5,090 nucleotides of DNA from a bacterium (GTDB taxonomy: Bacteria > ARS69), in NCBI GenBank assembly GCA_025774865.1, contig JALGZO010000628.1, positions 1 through 5,090 of the forward strand, written 5' to 3'. Of this stretch, positions 1 to 5,090 are shown in pieces. The notes under the pieces were generated by a model. That model was not told the origin of the DNA. It saw nothing but the letters and a program-made list of their open reading frames with translations, and did not search any database. The position numbers and the translations under genes were made by a program. The number at the start of each line of letters is the position of its first letter. Positions within the stretch are counted from its first letter, which is position 1.

Positions 1-924
1 ACCCGCCCAAAGGCGATTCGTCACGACTCGATCGAGACCACGGCTCAGATCGAAGGCCGGCGCGCCGCGGCGAGAGCTCGCGCGCTCGGCGATCGACGCC
101 GCCTCACGGAAGATCGTCTCCATGACGCTGTCGTGGACACCGTGGCCCACCTGGTCGCGCAGAGTGCTGGCCACCCGCGAAAGAGAGCCGTCGGCGAGGG
201 AGCCGTCCCCTTCGAGAAGCCGGAGCGCGATCCATCGCCGGTTCGGCAGGTCGGCACGGGTCGCTTCGATCCAGGTCTCCAGCTTCCGGACCGAGTCCTC
301 GATCTCCCGCGAGTAGTGCAACCGCCGCGGGCGCACGTGCGTCCGCCCGGTGGCCACGTCGTGAATCGCCTCGATGAGGTTGTCGACGCCCTCACCACTT
401 CGCGCCGCCGTCAGAACTACCGGCACGCCCAACGATCGGGACAGCTTTTCCCCGTCGATCTCGAGTCCGGCCCGCTGGGCCTGATCCACGAGGTTGACGC
501 ACACGACCGCCCGCTCCGTGATCTCGAGCACCTGGAGGGCCAGGTTCAGGTTGCGTTCGAGAACCGTGGCGTCGACGATGACCACGGTGACGTCGGGCTG
601 CGCGAGGAGCAGAAAGTCGCGCGCGATCTGCTCGTCGCGGCTGGTGGAAAGCAGCGAGTACGTCCCGGGCAGGTCCACGAGCTTGAATCGCTCGTTCGCG
701 TATGAGAATCCTCCCTCCGCGCGGGTGACGGTCTTCCCGGGCCAGTTCCCGGTGTGCTGGCGAAGCCCGGTCAGCCGGTTGAAAACGGTGCTCTTTCCGG
801 TGTTCGGATTCCCCGCGAGCGCGACGACATAGTCCCACCGCTTCATGTCGATCCCGAGCTGGACGAGTTTGTGCGCGCGGCTCGGCACGCACGCCGCGCA
901 GGTGCGTCGTGCGGGTGCCTTCAT
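1..924 (-). CDS. feoB: Ferrous iron transporter FeoB, N-terminal part (cut by window edge)
   Basis: FeoB imports Fe(II) across the inner membrane; its cytosolic N-terminus is a GTPase. The 308 codons visible hold the G domain: G1 GNPNTGKS (38-45), the switch region around TGNWPGKTV (58-66), G3 DLPG (84-87), G4 NLVD (144-147) and a G5-like TAARSGEG (172-179). A GDI-like helical region follows to about residue 290. LDRVVTNR (297-304) is the usual lead-in to the first membrane helix, so the missing part should be the membrane domain; whole FeoB proteins usually have about 650-800 residues. The start at 924 is supported by GGGAGGG nine bases upstream and by the TGATG overlap with the preceding gene; Met27 is a less likely alternative. 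The first 26 residues contain C9-A-A-C12 and H18, a small possible metal-binding extension. Identity is seen directly from the motifs; the role of the Cys pair is inference. Confidence 0.96.
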   Translation of the reverse strand, partial: MKAPARRTCAACVPSRAHKLVQLGIDMKRWDYVVALAGNPNTGKSTVFNRLTGLRQHTGNWPGKTVTRAEGGFSYANERFKLVDLPGTYSLLSTSRDEQIARDFLLLAQPDVTVVIVDATVLERNLNLALQVLEITERAVVCVNLVDQAQRAGLEIDGEKLSRSLGVPVVLTAARSGEGVDNLIEAIHDVATGRTHVRPRRLHYSREIEDSVRKLETWIEATRADLPNRRWIALRLLEGDGSLADGSLSRVASTLRDQVGHGVHDSVMETIFREAASIAERASSRRGAPAFDLSRGLDRVVTNRLWAG

Positions 925-1952
925 CAGGCGTCACCCTCCCGCCGAGAGATGCACACCTGCTTCGCCTGTTCGTACCTCAGGGCGACCAGCGCACCGCGAA
1001 TGCGGTAGGCGGTCGGCTCACCGTTTCTCGCCCGAAACTCCGCGGTGATTTCGGTGCCCGGCAGGATTCCGAGGTCCATCAGGCGGCGCCGCTGGAGGCC
1101 GCGACACGTGGGTAGCAGGTGGATGACGGCGCCTCGTTCGCCGGACTTCAGGGAGGCCAGCGTATCGAATGGTCCCTCGACCTCGATGGGTTCTTCGAGC
1201 TGAACCACCGTGACGTTGGCCGCCAACACGGGAGCCAGCACCTGCTCGTCGCCGTCCGCCCAGAATCGGAGGCGCCCGGCCGAGTTCTCGATCAGCTGGA
1301 TCTTCATTCCGGGGTGCAGGCCTTGCGCGACGAGCTGCGAGAAGACGACTTCCGGTTCGTCCTCCAGGTGGATGATGGCGCCGCTCTCTCCCTCGGCGAG
1401 CGTCGTCAGAGCGCGGCCACGAAACTGGGGGAGCTCTCCGCTCGCGGTGGGAATGGGATCGCCGTGCGGGTCGAAGCGGGGGTGGCCGAGCCGTTCGGAC
1501 AGCTCTTCCGCCTCCTCTATCGACGTCGTGTGCTCGCGCTCTTCGGCGCGACGGTGCCATTCCGCGGCGTGCCAGCCGGTGTCCTCGGCGAAGTGCCGCT
1601 CCCAGAGTCGGTGAATGCGAATGATCCGAAGCGCGTACGTTCTGCCCTCGGGCGTCAGCTGGAAGGTCTCTCCGGCCATCTGGAAAAGACCCAGCCGCTC
1701 CATGCGTCCCAAGAGCTGCACGGCCCGGTCTGTCGGGATGTTCAACGCACCGGCCAGACTCTGAACCGACGGTGTCTGGCGTCGGTACTCCGCGTCGTAG
1801 AGGTGCTTGAGTGCGTCCTCGATGAGGACCCTCTCGTCGAGCCGGACGAGGCGGCGCGCCCGGGCCACGAGTCCGTGACGCGGCCACAGCACGATGGCCA
1901 GCATGGTCACGACGGCCGTTCCGGCGAGGAGGGCCCCGAGAGGATCGACCAT
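924..1952 (-). CDS. Membrane-anchored DtxR/MntR-type regulator fused to two FeoA domains
   Basis: A 342-residue protein in four parts. (1) Residues 6-23 form a hydrophobic helix followed by an Arg-rich stretch (25-37), which predicts a membrane anchor with the rest in the cytosol. (2) Residues 40-108 form a DtxR-type winged helix, with a recognition helix near 73-88 and the wing ending in LTPEGR. (3) Residues 109-170 are the metal-binding dimerisation domain. By alignment to DtxR, H114, E118 and H133 match H79, E83 and H98; E140 and H141 match E105 and H106. D46 and E137 stand at the Met10 and Cys102 positions, as D8 and E99 do in MntR. (4) Two SH3-like FeoA domains follow (about 178-252 and 262-336); the second has the typical RLMDLGILPGTEI core. 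Known DtxR-family proteins repress metal-uptake genes when metal-bound, and FeoA is the small partner of FeoB. Placement directly before feoB, with a one-base overlap, fits both roles. Start at 1952 has only a weak GGGG site; most likely first gene of the operon. Confidence 0.92.
   Translation of the reverse strand: MVDPLGALLAGTAVVTMLAIVLWPRHGLVARARRLVRLDERVLIEDALKHLYDAEYRRQTPSVQSLAGALNIPTDRAVQLLGRMERLGLFQMAGETFQLTPEGRTYALRIIRIHRLWERHFAEDTGWHAAEWHRRAEEREHTTSIEEAEELSERLGHPRFDPHGDPIPTASGELPQFRGRALTTLAEGESGAIIHLEDEPEVVFSQLVAQGLHPGMKIQLIENSAGRLRFWADGDEQVLAPVLAANVTVVQLEEPIEVEGPFDTLASLKSGERGAVIHLLPTCRGLQRRRLMDLGILPGTEITAEFRARNGEPTAYRIRGALVALRYEQAKQVCISRREGDA
934..940 (-). promoter_or_regulatory. 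Ribosome binding site of feoB inside the upstream gene
   Basis: The minus strand reads GGGAGGG nine bases before the ATG at 924. It lies within the last codons of the DtxR-FeoA gene. Together with the TGATG stop/start overlap it fixes the feoB start and implies translational coupling of the two genes. Confidence 0.7.
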
Positions 1953-1973
1953 CGGCTACCCCGGGCTCGGATT

Positions 1974-1991
1974 GTGGATCAGAGAGTCCAC
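1974..1991. promoter_or_regulatory. Candidate operator: GTGGA-8-TCCAC inverted repeat
   Basis: Perfect 5-bp arms around an 8-bp spacer, 22 bases upstream of the DtxR-FeoA start and outside any gene. The 18-bp span suits a dimeric winged-helix regulator, and its position close to the start would suit autorepression. Short arms mean chance occurrence is possible. Confidence 0.35.
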
Positions 1992-2047
1992 TATTCGTCC
2001 AATCTATGCTTCGCGCGGGCGAAAAGCCAGAGCCGTCGCCGTGGTCG

Positions 2048-2065
2048 ATCCCGTGCCCACGGGAT
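2048..2065. promoter_or_regulatory. Candidate operator: perfect 8-2-8 palindrome ATCCCGTG/CACGGGAT
   Basis: Eight-base arms match perfectly around a 2-base centre (CC). The 2-base centre is too tight for an efficient RNA hairpin loop, there is no T-tract, and the site lies between two divergent starts, so a protein-binding site is likelier than a terminator. The 18-bp length is close to the 19-bp sites of DtxR-family dimers, though the sequence is not the known DtxR/IdeR or MntR consensus. The natural candidate binder is the DtxR-like protein encoded next door (inference). Confidence 0.5.
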
Positions 2066-2142
2066 AGCTTCGATTGGCGGAAGTGAGCCGGTGCTTCCCC
2101 TACCGCGAGGCCCGTTTCCGCCCGAACTCGAGGGGTGGAATC

Positions 2143-2616
2143 ATGAGACTCACCAGCTCGCTACTCGCTCTTGCCGCCCTCTCCCTTCTCGTACCCGGCG
2201 TTGCGGATGCGGGGCGCTGGAATGGAGGAGGCTGCGGCGGTTGGGGCGCGAAAAGCCCCTACGATCAGCACTTCGATTCCGAGACCATGATCCGCGTGTG
2301 GGGCGAGGTCTGCCGCGTCGAGACGTTTCGCCCGCGCCCCGGAATGACGCCCGGCATCCAGTTTCAACTCTTCACCGGCGAAGCGGATCTCCCTGCGGAC
2401 GATGCGACCCTACTTCGCGTTCACCTCGGCCCCGAATGGTTTCTCGAAGACCTGGATATCCGTCTCGAAGAGGGCATGGGCGTGGGTGTGAGAGGATCGC
2501 TCGTCCTCTGGGGGGATGAGACGATCTTGATGGCGGCGGAGCTCGTAGACGACGCCGAGGAAGTACTGACGCTGCGCGCGGAAAACGGGTACCCGGCGTG
2601 GAGTCCAGGGCCCTGA
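2143..2616 (+). CDS. Small exported protein of unknown function, possible OB-like beta barrel
   Basis: 157 residues beginning with a clear Sec signal peptide: a basic start (MR), hydrophobic core 5-18 and a VADA cleavage site near residue 23. The mature part starts Gly-rich with Cys31, has a second Cys57, then alternating hydrophobic segments that look like beta strands. Motifs VHLGPEWF (93-100) and LRAENGYPAW (144-153) resemble those I recall from small exported uncharacterised proteins of delta-proteobacteria and relatives; no activity is known to me. The two Cys could form a disulfide or bind metal. The ATG at 2143 is chosen over the in-frame one at 2074 because it puts the signal peptide at the N-terminus and has AGGGGTGG just upstream. 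It is divergent from the feo operon and shares its control region, so a link to iron is possible but unproven. Confidence 0.85.
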   Translation: MRLTSSLLALAALSLLVPGVADAGRWNGGGCGGWGAKSPYDQHFDSETMIRVWGEVCRVETFRPRPGMTPGIQFQLFTGEADLPADDATLLRVHLGPEWFLEDLDIRLEEGMGVGVRGSLVLWGDETILMAAELVDDAEEVLTLRAENGYPAWSPGP

Positions 2617-2624
2617 GTCACGGG

Positions 2625-2638
2625 CGCACCGGGGTGCG
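2625..2638. terminator. Possible bidirectional terminator hairpin between convergent genes
   Basis: CGCACC and GGTGCG pair perfectly around GG (equivalently a 5-bp stem with a 4-base loop) in the 28-bp gap between two convergent stop codons. No T-tract follows on either strand, so it would be at best a weak intrinsic terminator. Confidence 0.3.
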
Positions 2639-2644
2639 AGTCGA

Positions 2645-4645
2645 TCAAGTCGAAGTGGTGCGCCTCTCCCGATAGAGCTCCTGGAGCTTGCGGCGCATCA
2701 GCTTGTTCGATGCGGTTCGGGGAAGCGCGTCGATCGGGATCACTTCGTGGATTTTGAACAGCGGATTGATGTTGTCCGCGATCAAGCGCCGGAGCTCTGC
2801 ATTGAGGTTCTCCGCGTCCTCCCGGTTCCCACGGCCAACCACGTAGACGACGAGTCTCTCGGCGCCCTCACCGCCGAGCTGGACGCCGATTGCAGCGCAC
2901 TCCGCCACGGCTTGATGGGTATTGAGAACGCGCTCGAGCTCGAGTGAGCCGACCTTGATGCCACCGAGGTTCATCGTGTCGTCGGTCCGTCCCTGCGCCT
3001 TGTAGAACCCCTGCCCGAGTTGCGCGAACTGATCCCCGTGGCGGCGGAGTACCTCTCCCCGAGGACCTGGCGGGCACTCCGCGTAGTAGGCTCGCTCGTG
3101 GTCGGCGTTCAACAGCGTCTGCGAAAGTCCGATCGAGGGAGGGACGAGGAAGAGCTCTCCGGCCTCGCCGACTCCGGCCGGCGTGGCGTCTTCCTGGAGG
3201 AGGCGAAAGTCGATTCCCAGGGCGGGTGTCGTGAAGGTGGCCGGGGAGGCGGGTTGCGCCAGCGTTCCCGTGATGTGCCCTCCGCCGATCTCGGTTCCCC
3301 CCAGGTATTCGATCACGGGGGCCCGGTAATCCGTGCGGCTCATGAGCCACAGGTAATCCTCTTGATTGGAAGGCTCGCCGGTGGAGCTGAATACGCGGAC
3401 GTCGTGCCACCGCTTCCGCCGCAGGAAGCCTCGGTTTCGCCAAGCCCGCACGAGCGAGGGGACCACCCCGAGCACGGATACCTTCGCGTCGGCGACGAAT
3501 TCCGCGAAACCAGCTCCCAGGGGAGCTCCCTCGTAGAGCGCGATCGTGGCTCGATTCATGAGGGACGCGAAGATCAGCCACGGTCCCATCATCCAACCGA
3601 TGTTCGTCGGCCACGCCACGACGTCTTCGCGGTGAATGTCCTGGTGAAAGTGCCCGTCCATCGCCCCTTTGATGGGCGTCAGATGGGTCCAGGGGATGGC
3701 CTTCGGTGTGCCCGTGGTTCCGGACGAGAAGAGGATGTTGATGGCGCGGCGCGGCTCACCCACCGACGAGCCGATCGCTTCGCCGCCGCCGATCAAGTCG
3801 TCCCACGAGAGATCTCCGTGGCGGAGCGCAGGCTCGGAGCCGCCGCGGTCCTTGATCACGACCGCCCGGGGGGCGCCGGCCTCTTTCACCTTCTCGTACA
3901 TGGGGACCCGCTTGCCGCCGCGCAGCTGCGCATCCACCGTCACGATCCCGTTCGCGTCAGAGATCGAGAGCCTCTTCGCCAGTTCAGCGGGGGTGAAGCT
4001 GTCCGCAATCGAAACGACACAACCACCGGTCTTCACGATACCGAGATACGCCGCGACGCACTCCAGGTTCATGGGCATGTAGAGAGCGATGCGATCGCCC
4101 TCGGAGAAGCCGTGGCGAGCCAGTCCCGACGCGACCCGATTCACCATTTGCCTGAGGTCGCGATAGCTCGTGACCGTGAGCTCACGGCTCCCCTCGCGCC
4201 CGGAGATCACCGCCGCCTTGTCCGGGGGCGCGAGAAAGCAGCTGTCGCAGATGTTCATCGAGGCCCCCGGTAACCAGCGCGGATCCCGGACGTCGCTCTG
4301 CGGATCGAGGATCACGGTCGGCGCTCGGTCGAACACGACCCCGAGGCGTTCGATGACGGTGCTCCAGAACTCGGGTCTCTCTCGCGCTGACCATCGGTGA
4401 AGCTTCGCGTAGTCCGAAAAGCCGTGATCGCGCATGCAATCGCCGAGGTGGGTTCGCGCCACGATGTCCGCCGTGGGTTGCCAGGCGAAGGGCGGTCCGT
4501 CGGACTCGGCTCGGCCCGTGTAGATCTCGCGGTAGAGATCCCACTGTTTCTCGAAGGGGTGGGGTGAGCGACCGAGCTCCTTCGCGAACGCGGCCCAGCG
4601 CTCGTCCTGTTTGGTTCCCTCGGGGGTCCGGGCTCTCCGGATCAT
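2645..4645 (-). CDS. AMP-forming acyl-CoA synthetase, plant AAE17/AAE18-like
   Basis: A complete 666-residue adenylate-forming enzyme, which should activate a carboxylic acid with ATP and then form its CoA thioester in the cytosol. Core motifs in order: P-loop FSSGTTGTPK (306-315), TNIGWMMGP (347-355), YLGGTE (447-452), RRHGD (534-538), QGRTDDTMNLGGIK (551-564) and PRTASNK (642-648), where K648 is the usual adenylation lysine. An N-terminal extension with LHRWSARERPEFW (82-94) resembles acetoacetyl-CoA and acetyl-CoA synthetases. PWTHLTPIKGAMDG (318-331), the YEGAPLGAGF segment and the C-terminal INPLFK match Arabidopsis AAE17/AAE18 most closely, from memory. The substrate is unknown; short- or medium-chain or substituted acids are possible. 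The start at 4645 is preferred because the upstream in-frame extension to 4813 is not protein-like and overlaps the neighbouring gene. No Shine-Dalgarno site is visible at 4645; translation may be coupled to a short ORF ending there. Confidence 0.93.
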   Translation of the reverse strand: MIRRARTPEGTKQDERWAAFAKELGRSPHPFEKQWDLYREIYTGRAESDGPPFAWQPTADIVARTHLGDCMRDHGFSDYAKLHRWSARERPEFWSTVIERLGVVFDRAPTVILDPQSDVRDPRWLPGASMNICDSCFLAPPDKAAVISGREGSRELTVTSYRDLRQMVNRVASGLARHGFSEGDRIALYMPMNLECVAAYLGIVKTGGCVVSIADSFTPAELAKRLSISDANGIVTVDAQLRGGKRVPMYEKVKEAGAPRAVVIKDRGGSEPALRHGDLSWDDLIGGGEAIGSSVGEPRRAINILFSSGTTGTPKAIPWTHLTPIKGAMDGHFHQDIHREDVVAWPTNIGWMMGPWLIFASLMNRATIALYEGAPLGAGFAEFVADAKVSVLGVVPSLVRAWRNRGFLRRKRWHDVRVFSSTGEPSNQEDYLWLMSRTDYRAPVIEYLGGTEIGGGHITGTLAQPASPATFTTPALGIDFRLLQEDATPAGVGEAGELFLVPPSIGLSQTLLNADHERAYYAECPPGPRGEVLRRHGDQFAQLGQGFYKAQGRTDDTMNLGGIKVGSLELERVLNTHQAVAECAAIGVQLGGEGAERLVVYVVGRGNREDAENLNAELRRLIADNINPLFKIHEVIPIDALPRTASNKLMRRKLQELYRERRTTST

Positions 4646-4701
4646 GGATCCGCGGCAAGGGGAGTCGTGATCATCGCCGCCGTGTCGAGGGCACGTCTCA
4701 T
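4642..4701 (-). CDS. Possible 19-codon leader ORF of the synthetase gene
   Basis: ATG at 4701 opens a short reading frame (MRRALDTAAM...) whose TGA overlaps the synthetase ATG as ATGA. The synthetase start has no clear ribosome site of its own, so reinitiation from this frame would explain its translation. TACAAT lies exactly six bases before the ATG, which would make the transcript leaderless. The peptide itself matches nothing I recognise and shows no amino-acid run typical of attenuators. A frame this short can arise by chance. Confidence 0.3.
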   Translation of the reverse strand: MRRALDTAAMITTPLAADP

Positions 4702-4707
4702 GCCCGG

Positions 4708-4713
4708 ATTGTA
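4708..4713 (-). promoter_or_regulatory. Possible -10 element TACAAT for the synthetase gene
   Basis: TACAAT on the minus strand matches the -10 consensus at five of six positions and sits six bases before the ATG at 4701, 62 bases before the synthetase start. No good -35 hexamer is found 16-18 bases further up (best is TGGCCG or GTGGCC), so it would be a -10-only promoter. The surrounding 4646-4790 holds no other credible gene. Confidence 0.35.
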
Positions 4714-4790
4714 CCGGAGGCGATGAGCCCGGCCACCTTCTTTCCGTGCCACCGGGGTGCCGGAGAATCTGCTGGACGCCAGCCGAGACG

Positions 4791-5063
4791 TCAGCGGACC
4801 AGGAAGATGTCATACACGATCAGCACGATCTCGAAGAAGATGAGCGCGACGATGTACCATTCGACCCGGATACCTTGCCGGTTCTGGAGGAGATTCAGGT
4901 ACATTTCCGCGGTCCCCGAAATCAGATCGAGCTTCCTCGACAGCGCCAGGTCACGGTCGCGTAGCTCGTACTCGGCGCTGCGAGAGACCCCTCCCATCAC
5001 GCCGTCGTTCACGATCCGCCAGCGATCGGCGGTCTCTTCGTCGAGCTGCACGACCGTGCGCAT
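4791..5063 (-). CDS. CIA30-like N-terminus joined to Rmd1/YagE (DUF155) membrane C-terminus
   Basis: A 90-residue ORF of two unlike halves. Residues 1-29 look like the start of a CIA30/NDUFAF1-type protein: the hallmark WRIVNDGVMGGVSRS spans 15-29. From about residue 30 it matches the C-terminal end of Rmd1/YagE proteins: EYELRDRDLALSRKLDLI, then a helix and RVEWYIVALIFFEIVLIVYD, a membrane segment (about 69-88). Both families are normally much longer (CIA30 proteins about 160-200 residues, Rmd1 about 250-300), so each partner is truncated. The start at 5063 has a good GAGGA site seven bases upstream and a TGATG overlap with a preceding frame, as expected for the true start of a CIA30 gene in an operon. 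The joint lies near 4973-4985. It may be a real deletion fusion or an assembly error; any product would be a small membrane-anchored remnant of doubtful function. The same frame stays open to the window edge, so a longer upstream start is not excluded. Confidence 0.65.
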   Translation of the reverse strand: MRTVVQLDEETADRWRIVNDGVMGGVSRSAEYELRDRDLALSRKLDLISGTAEMYLNLLQNRQGIRVEWYIVALIFFEIVLIVYDIFLVR

Positions 5064-5089
5064 CAGATCTTCCTCAGCAAAGAAGTACG
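5063..5089 (-). CDS. Possible last codons of an upstream gene
   Basis: A minus-strand frame reading RTSLLRKI ends in TGA, overlapping by one base the ATG at 5063. The same stop/start overlap links the feo genes. Only eight codons are visible, so neither identity nor reality can be judged. Confidence 0.2.
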   Translation of the reverse strand, partial: RTSLLRKI

Positions 5090-5090
5090 C

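Larger units (their letters stand above)
1953..2142. promoter_or_regulatory. Divergent control region between the feo operon and the exported-protein gene
   Basis: 190 bases without a credible gene, flanked by starts pointing outward, so it must hold the promoters of both units. Two inverted repeats stand out (1974-1991 and 2048-2065, listed separately). I could not assign a convincing -35/-10 pair in either direction. The best leftward guess is TTGGAC with CACAAT twenty bases away, bracketing the first repeat, but that spacing is too long for a standard sigma-70 promoter. No canonical Fur box or DtxR box was recognised. Confidence 0.6.

Noticed and set aside
133-705. Plus-strand open frame of 190 codons
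   Set aside because: Antisense to feoB, whose G motifs are read from the opposite strand; no recognisable domain.
2074-2142. Extension of the exported protein to the ATG at 2074
   Set aside because: It would bury the signal peptide 23 residues inside; the ATG at 2143 has a better ribosome site.
1119-2519. Long plus-strand open frame of 466 codons
   Set aside because: It runs antisense through the well-supported DtxR-FeoA gene, crosses the control region and enters the exported-protein gene out of frame. Its translation is Arg/Gly-rich with no domain; typical of high-GC DNA.
3020-4273. Plus-strand open frame of 417 codons
   Set aside because: Entirely antisense to the synthetase, whose motifs are intact; composition is that of a GC-driven shadow frame.
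2627-4760. The 11-mer CACCGGGGTGC occurring at 2627-2637 and 4750-4760
   Set aside because: Short, GC-rich and nearly self-complementary; two copies without further flanking identity are expected by chance. The second copy makes only a 4-bp stem.
4646-4813. Extension of the synthetase N-terminus to the ATG at 4813
   Set aside because: The extra 56 residues are low-complexity, Pro/Gly/His-rich, unlike the family, and would overlap the preceding gene by 23 bases.

Overview
The window comes from a high-GC bacterium. All genes are bacterial in style, with tight operon packing and purine-rich Shine-Dalgarno sites. I see no rRNA, tRNA, CRISPR array or mobile element that would identify the lineage. 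The gene set does not point to one phylum: a FeoB with a Cys-containing N-terminus, a DtxR-FeoA fusion, a plant AAE17/18-like acyl-activating enzyme and CIA30/Rmd1-type sequence. An environmental, probably uncultured lineage (for example myxobacteria-like or FCB-like) is only a guess.

Left part (1-1952, minus strand): an iron-uptake operon. The upstream gene (1952-924) is an unusual regulator. It joins an N-terminal membrane helix, a DtxR/MntR winged helix with its metal-binding dimerisation domain, and two tandem FeoA/SH3-like domains. Its stop codon overlaps the start codon of feoB (TGATG). feoB itself is cut by the window edge after its G-protein and GDI-like regions, where the membrane domain should begin. 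The DtxR part probably senses Fe(II) or Mn(II), and the FeoA part probably works with FeoB. Being on one polypeptide, the two could physically couple metal sensing to the transporter.

Centre (1953-2616): a 190-bp divergent control region holds two good inverted repeats, one of them a perfect 8-2-8 dyad, which are candidate operators. It leads rightward into a small Sec-exported protein of unknown function (2143-2616). That gene converges, across 28 bp holding a short hairpin, on the next gene.

Right part (2645-5090, minus strand): a 666-residue AMP-forming acyl-CoA synthetase (4645-2645) closest in its motifs to plant peroxisomal AAE17/AAE18. It is preceded by a possible 19-codon leader ORF that ends in an ATGA overlap with its start. 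Upstream lies a 90-residue ORF (5063-4791) that starts like a CIA30/NDUFAF1 protein and ends like the membrane C-terminus of an Rmd1/YagE (DUF155) protein. This looks like a deletion fusion or an assembly chimera. A few codons of yet another upstream gene may be visible at the very end.

The most interesting items are the membrane-anchored DtxR-FeoA-FeoA regulator with its candidate operators, and the CIA30/Rmd1 junction. I see no clear evidence of an entirely new multi-gene system.
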